Shown one piece after another: positions 8,695-17,442 of a stretch of DNA of 64,000 nucleotides. Both the position numbers and the translations under genes were made by a program. Where the stretch lies: assembly GCF_004360145.1 (NCBI RefSeq), contig NZ_SAIT01000016.1:1-64000 (forward strand), read 5' to 3'. The number at the start of each line of letters is the position of its first letter. The first letter of the stretch is position 1. Origin of the DNA: Aliiroseovarius marinus (GTDB lineage: Bacteria; Pseudomonadota; Alphaproteobacteria; Rhodobacterales; Rhodobacteraceae). Below the pieces are notes generated by a model that saw only the letters and a list, made by a program, of their open reading frames with translations, had not been told where the DNA came from and searched no databases.

Positions 8695-8774
8695 GTTTTG
8701 CTGTCCTCCCTGAGCAGTTGCGGTATGCACATAGAGGAAGCATAACCCAGCCAATCGATTTCAGGAGATAAAAA

Positions 8775-8960
8775 ATGTCGCAGCTTGCACTTTCATCCCC
8801 GGTCGCGACGGTGATCTTCGTGTTGGCCTGCTTTTGCGGCTATCAATATCGACGGGTTTGGAAGACCGAAGGCCCACGCTATTTGCTGTGGATCTACGGC
8901 GTTCTGACAGCCGCTGGGCTGCTTGTTTTGGGATTTGTCCCCTTGGCCGGGGCAGGCTAG
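8775..8960 (+). CDS. Two-helix small membrane protein, 61 aa
   Basis: A 61-aa frame with a good ribosome-binding site (AGGAGATAAAAA before ATG). It has two hydrophobic helices, about residues 10-24 (PVATVIFVLACFCGY) and 38-57 (LLWIYGVLTAAGLLVLGFVP), joined by a basic charged loop YRRVWKTEG. No known family recognised. A GGGGCCCC-centred palindrome follows the stop and may help end transcription. It is convergent with nqrM. Confidence 0.65.
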   Translation: MSQLALSSPVATVIFVLACFCGYQYRRVWKTEGPRYLLWIYGVLTAAGLLVLGFVPLAGAG

Positions 8961-8997
8961 GGGTAGGGGCCCCTAAGTCGATATTCCGGCGTGCGGC

Positions 8998-9237
8998 TTA
9001 GCTTTCCGCCTGCATCTGCTCCAACATCTTCTTTTTGCGCGGGCACTGTGTCAGGCGATCACGCAGGGGGCTGTTGGGATCAATGTCCTTGCTGCATACA
9101 ACGCACTGATCCGCATCGCTGATGGCGTTCAGGCCACCACAACTGCCTTTGATCGTCTTGCCTGCCATGATCACGCCAAGGGCCATGCCCAGCATGATGA
9201 CAAGAAGTACGCCAAAAGTCAGAAGGAAGGTGGCCAT
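8998..9237 (-). CDS. nqrM: Na+-NQR maturation factor NqrM (DUF539)
   Basis: A 79-aa membrane protein with one N-terminal helix (about 4-27) followed by the Cys-rich CGGLNAI and CVVCSKDID motifs (three Cys plus a later Cys). NqrM in Vibrio is required to assemble the Na+-NQR complex, probably by delivering iron for the Fe site formed by NqrD and NqrE; that is established for the family. It lies 16 bp downstream of apbE on the minus strand, so both Nqr maturation genes form one unit facing away from nqrA-F. Confidence 0.93.
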   Translation of the reverse strand: MATFLLTFGVLLVIMLGMALGVIMAGKTIKGSCGGLNAISDADQCVVCSKDIDPNSPLRDRLTQCPRKKKMLEQMQAES

Positions 9238-9253
9238 GAAGCTCTCCGATTTG

Positions 9254-10285
9254 TTACGCGGTCAGGCGCGTGAAGGCGTCGCTTGCGGATGATTTGAACT
9301 GCAGGCTGGTGGCCTCAGTGTCGCGCTCGACGAACAGGACAGCAACGTCGTGCGCTGCGGCGATTTCCAGACCGCGCTCGCGGCCAAGGATCAGCATCGC
9401 GGTCGCCCAAGCATCTGCCATCATTGAGTTTTCTGCCAGCACAGTGGCCGAGGCAGTGCGGTGCGTGATCGGCTGGCCGGTGGCCGGATCAATCACGTGC
9501 GAATAGCGCTGACCGTCTTTCTCAAAATAGTTGCGATAGTCACCGGACGAGGCCAGACCAAGACCCGAGATACCAACCACATCAAAGATGCCGTTGTTCA
9601 GCGACGCGGGCGTCTCGATCCCGATCTGCCAGGGCAGACCATCAGGGTTGCGGCCCGAGGCGAACAGGTCGCCGCCGATCTCAACCAGATAGTCGGTGAT
9701 GCCAAAGCTTTCCAGCGCCTGACCCACACGATCGGCACCATAGCCCTTGCCGATAGCTGCCAGATACACCTGCGCGTCGGCTTGTTTCTTCTGCAGTGCG
9801 CCTTCGCCCACACTGATGGTGTTGTGGTGACCAACAGCGGCCAGCGCGTTGTCGATCTCGGCCTGCTGCGGCATCGGGCGCTTGCCCGGAGCACCAAAGC
9901 CCCACAGTTCGATCAGCGGGCCCATCGTGGTGTCGAAGCGGCCTTCGCTGGCGGTATATACGGTGTCGGCAGCCTTCATCACATGCGCCAGTTCCGGCGA
10001 TACCTGAACCGGTGCGGTGTTGGCTGCGGCGTTGAAGCGCGAGATTTCCGAGTTGGCGTCCCAGTTCGACATCTGCTGGTTCACTTCCGCCAGCGCGCCG
10101 TTGATGGCGGCCTTCACGTCAGCTTCGTTCACGCTTTTCGAAGAATCGATCGCGACCACATTATAGGTGGTGCCCATGGTCAGGCCCGACAGGTTGAAGA
10201 CACGAGCGGCAGACCCTTTGCACGCGGCCAAGGCCAGCGGCATGAACAGGATGGAACGGCGTGAGAATTTGATCATGTCGGGCAC
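9254..10285 (-). CDS. apbE: FAD:protein FMN transferase ApbE
   Basis: A 343-aa ApbE-family flavin transferase that covalently attaches FMN to Thr of NqrB and NqrC. The N-terminus is a lipoprotein signal, SILFMPLALAAC, so the enzyme is expected to be anchored on the periplasmic side. Family features include GTTYNVVA, MSNWDANSEISRFN, LVEIGGDLFASG, RYSHVIDPATGQP and a late MADAWATAM. The start is GTG at 10285, with AAAGAGG seven bases before it; the ATG three codons later is less well spaced. Divergent from nqrA (172 bp) and followed by nqrM, which fixes its role. Confidence 0.95.
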   Translation of the reverse strand: MPDMIKFSRRSILFMPLALAACKGSAARVFNLSGLTMGTTYNVVAIDSSKSVNEADVKAAINGALAEVNQQMSNWDANSEISRFNAAANTAPVQVSPELAHVMKAADTVYTASEGRFDTTMGPLIELWGFGAPGKRPMPQQAEIDNALAAVGHHNTISVGEGALQKKQADAQVYLAAIGKGYGADRVGQALESFGITDYLVEIGGDLFASGRNPDGLPWQIGIETPASLNNGIFDVVGISGLGLASSGDYRNYFEKDGQRYSHVIDPATGQPITHRTASATVLAENSMMADAWATAMLILGRERGLEIAAAHDVAVLFVERDTEATSLQFKSSASDAFTRLTA

Positions 10286-10457
10286 AGGAGAACCTCTTTC
10301 AGTCGCGAACGGGTCGTTTTTGAATATTCAGTGAGGCTTGTCTTAGACAATAATGGTCTTTTCAACAAGAAAATGACCTAAACTTTGTAAAAAGACCCTT
10401 TCGACCACGCCCTACATATTGCATATAGCTGCAAGTCAATCTGAAGAGGTGAACACT
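10286..10457. promoter_or_regulatory. Divergent apbE / nqrA intergenic region
   Basis: A 172-bp AT-rich gap between the two divergent Nqr transcription units. It must hold promoters for both. A TTTCGA ... CATATA pair with 17-bp spacing at about 10399-10427 could serve nqrA, but the match is weak. GAAGAGG at 10443-10449 is the nqrA ribosome-binding site. No clear operator palindrome seen. Confidence 0.4.
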
Positions 10458-11801
10458 GTGCAGCGGTTTAGGCTACGCAAAGGATTGAATATTCCGATCT
10501 CTGGTGCGCCCAATGGGGGCGTGGAACAAGGGCCGTTACCGCAATCGGTTGCCATTCTTGGTGATGATTACATCGGCTGGAAGCCGCGAATTCTGGTCGC
10601 GGAAGGTGATGTGGTTGGGGCAGGTACCCCGATTCTGATCAGCAAGGACATGCCGGATGTGCAGGTTGTCTCGCCGGTGGCGGGTACGGTCAAAGCCATC
10701 AACCGCGGCGCACGCCGCAAGCTGATCAGCATTGAGATTGACGTGAAGGACGGCGCAGCGCCTGCCGTTGACTTCTCGTCGGTCGGTGATGTGGCAACGC
10801 CCGAAGGTCTGACCCAGCGCCTGTGCGCCGCCGGTCTTTGGACCGCGTTCCGCACGCGTCCCTATTCTAAAGTCCCCGATCCGGTGACCCGCCCGGCTGC
10901 GATCTATGTGAACGCCATGGATACCGAGCCGCTGGCCGCTGATCCTGCCGTGATCATCGCAGAAGATGCCGAGGCATTTGCCAAGGGTTTGGAAGCTGTG
11001 GCCTCGCTGAGTGACGGCAAGACATATCTGTGTCAGGCCGATGGTGTGACCCTGCCGGGGCAAGACATCGCTGGCGTGGAAGCTGCCGCCTTCGAAGGCC
11101 CGCACCCTGCCGGTCTGGCTGGCACACACATGCATTTCCTTGAACCGCCCCGCGCGGACAAGACGGTTTGGACCATCGGGTATCAGGACGTGATCGTCAT
11201 TGGCCGTTTGTTGACCACTGGCACTTATGATGCGTCCTGCATCATCTCGCTGGCGGGTCCCGCCTGCGCCAACCCGCGCCTGATCCGCACCATTGCGGGC
11301 GCCTCGATGGCTGATCTGTCGGCTGGCGACATTCCCTCCGATCTGCCGGTGCGCATGATCTCGGGTTCGGTCCTTAGCGGTCGGGCAGGCGAGGGCGCAA
11401 ACGGCTATCTTGGCCGCTATGCCCGCCAGATCACCCTGATCGAAGAGGACAAAAAGCAGATCCCGATGGGTTGGATCCGCCCGATGTTCGCCAAATACGC
11501 GGTTCAGCCGGTTCTGGGCTCGGCCTTTGCCAAGCGCGAGTTCCCGCTGACCTCGAACCTGAACGGCGGTCGCCGCGCGATGGTGCCTACCGGCACGTTT
11601 GAAGAGCTGATGCCGCAGGACTTCCTGCCCACCCAGCTTCTGCGCGCGCTTCTGGTGATGGACACGGATCAGGCACAGGCGCTGGGTGCGCTTGAACTGG
11701 ACGAAGAGGATCTGGGCCTTGTCGGCTTTGCCTGTCCTGCGAAATACGAATACGGGATGGCGCTGCGCGACAGCCTGACCAAGATCGAGAAAGAGGGGTA
11801 G
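10458..11801 (+). CDS. nqrA: Na+-translocating NADH:quinone reductase subunit A
   Basis: A 447-aa cytoplasmic subunit of Na+-NQR, which oxidises NADH, reduces ubiquinone and pumps Na+ outward. Typical stretches: [47 protein letters not shown], and the C-terminal [19 protein letters not shown]. The start is GTG at 10458 ([10 protein letters not shown]) with GAAGAGG before it; this gives the normal family length, while the upstream ATG adds 13 unrelated residues. First gene of a tight six-gene operon; nqrB follows after 4 bp. Confidence 0.97.
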   Translation: MQRFRLRKGLNIPISGAPNGGVEQGPLPQSVAILGDDYIGWKPRILVAEGDVVGAGTPILISKDMPDVQVVSPVAGTVKAINRGARRKLISIEIDVKDGAAPAVDFSSVGDVATPEGLTQRLCAAGLWTAFRTRPYSKVPDPVTRPAAIYVNAMDTEPLAADPAVIIAEDAEAFAKGLEAVASLSDGKTYLCQADGVTLPGQDIAGVEAAAFEGPHPAGLAGTHMHFLEPPRADKTVWTIGYQDVIVIGRLLTTGTYDASCIISLAGPACANPRLIRTIAGASMADLSAGDIPSDLPVRMISGSVLSGRAGEGANGYLGRYARQITLIEEDKKQIPMGWIRPMFAKYAVQPVLGSAFAKREFPLTSNLNGGRRAMVPTGTFEELMPQDFLPTQLLRALLVMDTDQAQALGALELDEEDLGLVGFACPAKYEYGMALRDSLTKIEKEG

Positions 11802-11805
11802 ACCT

Positions 11806-13005
11806 TTGGGCTTGCGTAATTTTTTCGATCGGATCGAACCGAACTTTGAAAAAGGCGGAAAATGGGAAAAGTACTTCCCCATCTACGAGATGGTGGAAAG
11901 CTTCCTGTACACGCCGAAAACTGTAACGACCGCTGCGCCCCATGCGCGGTCCTACGTCGATATGAAGCGGATCATGACCTATGTGGTCATCGCGACGATC
12001 CCCTGTATTCTGATGGCGCTCTATAACACCGGCTATCAGACCAACATGGCGATTGCCGAGTTCGGCCCCTCGGGCTGGCGCGCGGCGATCATTTCGGCGC
12101 TGGGCATCGGGTTTAACCCCGCTAACGCCTTCGCCAACATGGCGCATGGTTTGCTGTACTTCCTGCCGATCTATATCGTCACGCTGGTTGCAGGCGGTAT
12201 TTTCGAGGTGATCTTTGCCACCGTGCGCAAGCACGAGGTGAACGAAGGTTTCCTTGTTTCCTCAATGCTTTACGCGCTGATTGTGCCCGCAACGACGCCT
12301 TTGTGGCAGGTTGCGCTGGGCATTATCTTTGGTGTGGTCATCGGCAAAGAGGTCTTCGGTGGTACCGGTAAGAACTTCCTGAACCCGGCGTTGACCGGCC
12401 GTGCCTTCCTGTACTTCGCCTATCCGGCCCAGCTGTCGGGCGACAGCGTCTGGGTGCCGGTCGACGGCTTTACTGGCGCGACCGCACTGGCCGTGTCTGC
12501 ATCGGACGGTGTTCAGGCTTTGGCCGCACGCGGCATCACCTGGTGGGATAGCTTCTATGGTTTCATCCCTGGCTCGATGGGCGAGACCTCGACTCTGGCT
12601 TGTATCCTTGGTCTGATCTTCCTTCTGGTCACCAAGATCGCAAACTACCGCATGGTCGTGGGCTGTCTGGGCGGGATGATCGGCTTCTCGCTGCTGCTGA
12701 ACGCCATCGGTTCCGACACCAACCCGATGTTCGCGATGCCGTGGTACTGGCACCTTGTGCTGGGCGGTTACGCTTTCGGTCTGGTCTTCATGGTGACCGA
12801 GCCTGTTTCCGGCGCGCACACCAACATGGGCCGCTATATCTATGGCGCTCTGATCGGCTTCATGGTCGTGATGATCCGCGTCATTAACCCGGCTTTCCCG
12901 GAAGGCATGATGCTGGCGATCCTGTTCGGCAACGTCTTCGCTCCGCTGATCGACTATTTCGTCGTTCAGGCCAACATCAAACGCAGGGCAAAACGCCATG
13001 TCTGA
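11806..13005 (+). CDS. nqrB: Na+-NQR subunit B (flavoprotein, membrane)
   Basis: A 399-aa multispanning membrane subunit that carries a covalently bound FMN and riboflavin and forms part of the Na+ path. The FMN-attachment motif D-x-x-T-G-A-T is visible as [10 protein letters not shown] (near residue 220), the sequence ApbE recognises. Other family stretches are [38 protein letters not shown]-like segments and a long hydrophobic C-terminal half. It begins with TTG at 11806 behind AGAGGGG; no ATG is nearby. Overlaps nqrC by 8 nt. Confidence 0.97.
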   Translation: MGLRNFFDRIEPNFEKGGKWEKYFPIYEMVESFLYTPKTVTTAAPHARSYVDMKRIMTYVVIATIPCILMALYNTGYQTNMAIAEFGPSGWRAAIISALGIGFNPANAFANMAHGLLYFLPIYIVTLVAGGIFEVIFATVRKHEVNEGFLVSSMLYALIVPATTPLWQVALGIIFGVVIGKEVFGGTGKNFLNPALTGRAFLYFAYPAQLSGDSVWVPVDGFTGATALAVSASDGVQALAARGITWWDSFYGFIPGSMGETSTLACILGLIFLLVTKIANYRMVVGCLGGMIGFSLLLNAIGSDTNPMFAMPWYWHLVLGGYAFGLVFMVTEPVSGAHTNMGRYIYGALIGFMVVMIRVINPAFPEGMMLAILFGNVFAPLIDYFVVQANIKRRAKRHV

Positions 13006-13809
13006 TAACGATCTGAACACCAACAAAGGCCCTATTCGCCGCTTTCTTGATGCACCGGCTGACTCGGTTGGCAAAACCGTCTTCGTGGCTGTCACGCTCT
13101 GCCTTGTCGCCTCGATGATCGTGTCGGCCGCAGCCGTGGCCCTGCGCCCGCTGCAAGAGGTCAACGCGCTGAAAGACAAGCAGATCAACATTCTGCAGGT
13201 CGCGGGCATCTATGATCCCGACGCCGACGTGGTCGAAAGCTTCCAAGCGTTCGAACCGCGTATTCTGGAACTAGAAACCGGTGCCTTCACCGACGCGTTT
13301 GACGTGGCCAGCTTTGATGACCGCGCCGCTGCGGAAGATCCCGCAACCTCGGTCGCGCTGGACGAAGATCCGGCAGGCATTGTGCGTCAGGGCAAGTTCG
13401 TCACCGTCTATCTGCTGCGAGACGACGCGGGCGCGATCGACAAGGTGATCTTGCCGATCCACGGCTATGGTCTGTGGTCGACGCTTTACGGCTTCATTGC
13501 GCTGGAAGAGAACGGCAACGACATCTTCGCCCTGCAATTCTACGAGCACGCCGAGACCCCGGGTCTGGGTGCCGAGGTCGACAACCCGCGTTGGAAGTCG
13601 CTTTGGAATGGCAAGAAACTGGCCGACGAAAACGGTGAACTGCAAATCAGCGTGACAAAATCGGTTCCGGCAGCAGGTGCGGATTACCACATCGACGCGC
13701 TGGCAGGGGCAACCCTGACCACGGTGGGTGTGCACAACCTTCTGAACTTCTGGATGGGTGAAAGCGGCTATGCTCCCTTCCTGGCAAATCTGAAAGCGGG
13801 GGATATCTA

Positions 13810-13810
<1 letters not shown>
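12998..13810 (+). CDS. nqrC: Na+-NQR subunit C (covalent FMN)
   Basis: A 270-aa subunit with a single N-terminal transmembrane helix (about 27-48) and a large periplasmic flavin domain. The covalent FMN site D-x-x-x-G-A-T appears near the C-terminus as [15 protein letters not shown], again an ApbE target. [15 protein letters not shown] and [11 protein letters not shown] are family-typical. The start overlaps nqrB and its stop overlaps nqrD as TAATG. Confidence 0.96.
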
Positions 13811-14462
<652 letters not shown>

Positions 14463-14463
<1 letters not shown>

Positions 14464-15071
14464 TGGAAGCGCTACTTTCCCTCGCCGTGAAGGCGATCTT
14501 CGTTGAAAACCTGGCCCTGTCCTTCTTCCTTGGCATGTGTACCTTCATCGCCGTGTCGAAGAAGATCTCGACCGCCATCGGTCTGGGCATCTCGGTCATG
14601 GTGGTGCAGTCGATCACTGTGCCGGCCAACAACCTGATCCTGACCTATCTGCTGGCCCCCGGTGCGCTGTCTTGGGCAGGCTTTGCGGATGTGGACCTGA
14701 CCTTTCTTGGTCTGATTTCCTATATCGGCGTGATCGCCGCGCTGGTTCAGATCCTCGAGATGGTTTTGGATAAGTACTTCCCGCCGCTTTACAACGCGCT
14801 GGGTGTGTTCCTGCCGCTGATCACGGTGAACTGCGCCATTCTTGGTGGCTCGCTGTTCATGGTGGAGCGTAGCTATGACTTCGCAGAATCGGTGACCTAC
14901 GGCATCTCGTCGGGCTTCGGTTGGGCGCTGGCCATCACCGCGATGGCAGGTGTGCGCGAAAAGCTGAAGTATTCGGACATCCCGGATGGCCTGCAAGGTC
15001 TGGGGATCACCTTCATCACCGCGGGACTGATGGCGATGGCCTTCATGTCCTTCTCTGGCGTGAAACTGTAA
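14463..15071 (+). CDS. nqrE: Na+-NQR subunit E
   Basis: A 202-aa six-helix membrane subunit. Conserved [16 protein letters not shown] places one Fe-ligating Cys early and [15 protein letters not shown] gives the second in the inverted half. The repeat-like relation to NqrD supports the call. Coupled to nqrD by TGATG; nqrF follows after 13 bp. Confidence 0.96.
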
Positions 15072-15084
15072 GGGGCAAAAAGAT

Positions 15085-16308
15085 ATGGCAACCTTTAGCC
15101 TTGGCATCATCCTTTTCACCCTGATCGTTCTGGCGCTGGTCTCGATCATTCTGGCCGCCCGTTCGAAACTGGTGTCCACAGGTGACGTGAACATCACCAT
15201 CAATGGCGAGAAGACAATCGCAGTTCCGGCTGGCGGTAAGCTTCTGCAAACGCTGGCCGAACAACAGCTGTTCGTGCCCTCGGCCTGTGGTGGTGGCGGG
15301 ACCTGCGCACAGTGCCGTGTGAAAATCCACTCGGGTGGTGGGTCGATCCTGCCGACCGAGGAAAGCCACATCACCAAGCGTGAAGCCGCCTGTGGCGACC
15401 GCCTGTCCTGTCAGGTGGCCGTGAAGCAGGACATGGAAATCGAAGTCCCGGAAGAGGTCTTCGGCGTTAAGAAGTGGGAATGCACCGTGCGTTCCAACGA
15501 CAACGTCGCGACCTTCATCAAGAACCTGGTTCTTGAACTGCCGGAAGGCGAAGACGTGAACTTCCGCGCGGGTGGCTACATCCAGATTGAAGCGCCGGCC
15601 CACAAGCTGAACTATAAAGAGTTCGATATCGGCGAAGAGTATCACGAGGACTGGGACAAGTTTAACCTGTGGCAGTACGAAAGCACTGTGTCCGAGCCGA
15701 TCGAACGTGCGTATTCGATGGCGAACTATCCGGATGAAAAAGGCCTGATCATGCTGAACGTCCGTGTGGCCTCGCCGCCGCCGGGATCGCAGGGCATTCC
15801 TCCGGGCCAGATGTCGTCTTACATCTTCAACCTGAAGCCGGGCGACAAAGTCACCATTTCGGGTCCGTTCGGTGAATTCTTCGCCCGTGAGACCGACAAA
15901 GAGATGGTGTTCATCGGCGGTGGTGCAGGTATGGCCCCCATGCGCTCGCACATTTTCGACCAGCTGAAGCGTCTGAAGAACAAGGATCGCAAGATCACCT
16001 TCTGGTATGGTGCACGCTCGAAGAAAGAGATGTTCTTTGTCGAAGACTTCGACAGTCTTGCCGAAGAATTCCCGAACTTCACGTGGCATGTGGCGCTGTC
16101 GGATGCGCTGCCCGAGGACGATTGGGGCGGTTACACCGGCTTCATCCACAACGTCCTGCATGACGAGTACCTGAAGGATCACCCGAACCCTGAAGACTGC
16201 GAATACTACATGTGTGGTCCGCCCATCATGAACCAGTCCGTGATCAACATGCTGCTGGAACTGGGCGTAGATCGCGAAGACATCATGTTGGATGACTTCG
16301 GCGGATAA
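15085..16308 (+). CDS. nqrF: Na+-NQR subunit F (NADH dehydrogenase, 2Fe-2S)
   Basis: A 407-aa electron-entry subunit. One N-terminal helix (about 4-24) anchors a 2Fe-2S ferredoxin domain with ligands Cys68, Cys74, Cys77 and Cys109 (spacing x5, x2, x31, as in Vibrio NqrF). It is followed by an FAD domain (RAYSMANYP around the flavin) and an NADH domain with [13 protein letters not shown] and [11 protein letters not shown]. All cofactors' motifs are intact, so the pump should be functional. Last gene of the operon, ending 31 bp before a strong terminator. Confidence 0.97.
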   Translation: MATFSLGIILFTLIVLALVSIILAARSKLVSTGDVNITINGEKTIAVPAGGKLLQTLAEQQLFVPSACGGGGTCAQCRVKIHSGGGSILPTEESHITKREAACGDRLSCQVAVKQDMEIEVPEEVFGVKKWECTVRSNDNVATFIKNLVLELPEGEDVNFRAGGYIQIEAPAHKLNYKEFDIGEEYHEDWDKFNLWQYESTVSEPIERAYSMANYPDEKGLIMLNVRVASPPPGSQGIPPGQMSSYIFNLKPGDKVTISGPFGEFFARETDKEMVFIGGGAGMAPMRSHIFDQLKRLKNKDRKITFWYGARSKKEMFFVEDFDSLAEEFPNFTWHVALSDALPEDDWGGYTGFIHNVLHDEYLKDHPNPEDCEYYMCGPPIMNQSVINMLLELGVDREDIMLDDFGG

Positions 16309-16339
16309 ACCGCCCGGGTTTCCCGAATAGACACATCAA

Positions 16340-16371
16340 AATGCCCCGAGCAATACTGGCTCGGGGCATTT
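16340..16371 (+). terminator. Rho-independent terminator of the nqr operon
   Basis: A 12-bp stem AATGCCCCGAGC / GCTCGGGGCATT with loop AATACTG, followed by TTTACG. It lies 31 bp after the nqrF stop. Confidence 0.88.
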
Positions 16372-16475
16372 TACGTTTACGGAACCGTCACTTAAAAGTT
16401 GAAGCCATTGGCCTGCCTTTGGTTGACCTTCAGCCGATGATCTCTAATCTGAATTGACCTTAAGTCGGGGAATTC

Positions 16476-17132
16476 ATGGTTTTAAGTTCAATTGGCGCCA
16501 GCGCACTAGATCGGTTGCGTCAGCGCGGGCACCCGCGCATCTACAAGAAAAAGGACGTGGTGTTTCGCTTTGGCGATCCCGGCCTGACGCTTTTGATCGT
16601 CTCATCTGGCACGGCCGAGATCAGCGTGACCACCGCGGTTGGACAGAAATCCATTCTGGGCGTGGCAAAGGCCGGCGATGTTCTTGGCGATATCGCCTGT
16701 CTGGATGGCGGCCCCCGCAGTGCGGATGTGGTCGCCTTGGAAACCATGGAAGCGGTCGAGGTGCAGCGCCAAGACGTGTTGCAACTGTTCCGCGAGGATC
16801 CAGACAGCGCCATCTTGGTCATTGAAGCGCTTTGCCAGAAAGCCCGCAATGCCTCGGAAATGTTCGAGGTGCAGACCATGCAAAGCGGGCAGGCGCGTCT
16901 TGCGGCCTGTCTGCTAAGGCTGCTTCAGAACGCTGTACATGGTGAAGAAGGTCATCTTGCCGTGAAGGCCAGTCAAAGCTGGCTAGGCGCCTATGCTGGC
17001 CTGACGCGCGAGAATGTGAACCGGCAGCTGAAGGTCTGGGCCAAGGACGGCGTGGCTCGGTTTGAAAAGGGTTTCGTCGTGATCGAGGATCAGGATCGCC
17101 TTGCGGAACTGGCACAGGGCGACGATCACTAG
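16476..17132 (+). CDS. Crp/Fnr family transcriptional regulator
   Basis: A 218-aa regulator with an N-terminal cyclic-nucleotide-binding-type beta roll (about 20-110; FRFGDPGLTLLIVSSGTAEI, GEV-like AGDVLGDIACLDGG, PRSADVVALE) and a C-terminal winged helix. The recognition region is WLGAYAGLTRENVNRQLKVW. No Fnr-type N-terminal Cys cluster is present, so an iron-sulfur sensor is unlikely. The R-S in PRSADV occupies the place of the phosphate-contacting residues in cAMP-binding proteins, but binding is not proven. A perfect Crp-type palindrome lies 62 bp after its stop, and a class III cyclase gene converges on it. Confidence 0.9.
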   Translation: MVLSSIGASALDRLRQRGHPRIYKKKDVVFRFGDPGLTLLIVSSGTAEISVTTAVGQKSILGVAKAGDVLGDIACLDGGPRSADVVALETMEAVEVQRQDVLQLFREDPDSAILVIEALCQKARNASEMFEVQTMQSGQARLAACLLRLLQNAVHGEEGHLAVKASQSWLGAYAGLTRENVNRQLKVWAKDGVARFEKGFVVIEDQDRLAELAQGDDH

Positions 17133-17194
17133 GATTTCCCCTTGATCGCACCAATAAGTTGAAAATGAATAAAAATCTGCTGATTTTCGACAGG

Positions 17195-17212
17195 CTGTGA
17201 CGTGCGTCACAG
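17195..17212. promoter_or_regulatory. Crp-type operator palindrome TGTGA-N6-TCACA
   Basis: CTGTGACG-TG-CGTCACAG is an 18-bp perfect palindrome that contains TGTGA-N6-TCACA, the Crp consensus. A -10-like TATCCA at about 17233-17238 would put a start near 17244, placing the palindrome centre (17203.5) about 41 bp upstream as in class II Crp promoters. The promoter geometry is inference. Confidence 0.65.
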
Positions 17213-17243
17213 GTTCGACATGTGGCGCGTGCTATCCAAAAGC

Positions 17244-17400
17244 AGAAGACGCTGAAAGCTTTTGGGGAAAGTTATTTTAGCACGCTTAGATAGATGGAGC
17301 TCGCTTTGGGTGGCGCTGGAGACGGCGTTTTGGAGTGAGAATTAGACCCGGCCTCCGGGACGCCTAAGTGTCTTCCCCCGTCAGATGACGGACGGGGTTT
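17244..17400 (+). ncRNA. Candidate small RNA downstream of the Crp-type site
   Basis: The 310-bp gap 17133-17442 has no convincing gene. A transcript from the predicted Crp-dependent start would run about 155 nt to a hairpin at 17376-17397 (CCCCGTC, 8-nt loop, GACGGGG) followed by TTTGGTT. Before it, CCCGG-CCT-CCGGG forms a hairpin that exposes a CCTCC-like, ribosome-binding-site-complementary stretch. The only internal frame is 14 codons without a binding site. Alternatively the region is just the 3' flank of the convergent cyclase gene. Confidence 0.28.
17376..17397 (+). terminator. Possible terminator in the crp / cyclase convergent gap
   Basis: A 7-bp GC-rich stem CCCCGTC / GACGGGG with loop AGATGACG, followed by TTTGGTTG. 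The T tract is poor, so termination strength is uncertain. Confidence 0.4.
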
Positions 17401-17442
17401 GGTTGTGCCATTATTGGCTGCCGTGAGTGGTGAGGCGCTACG

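Noticed and set aside
10536-11882. Minus-strand 448-aa frame over nqrA
   Set aside because: nqrA on the opposite strand is certain from sequence and operon order.
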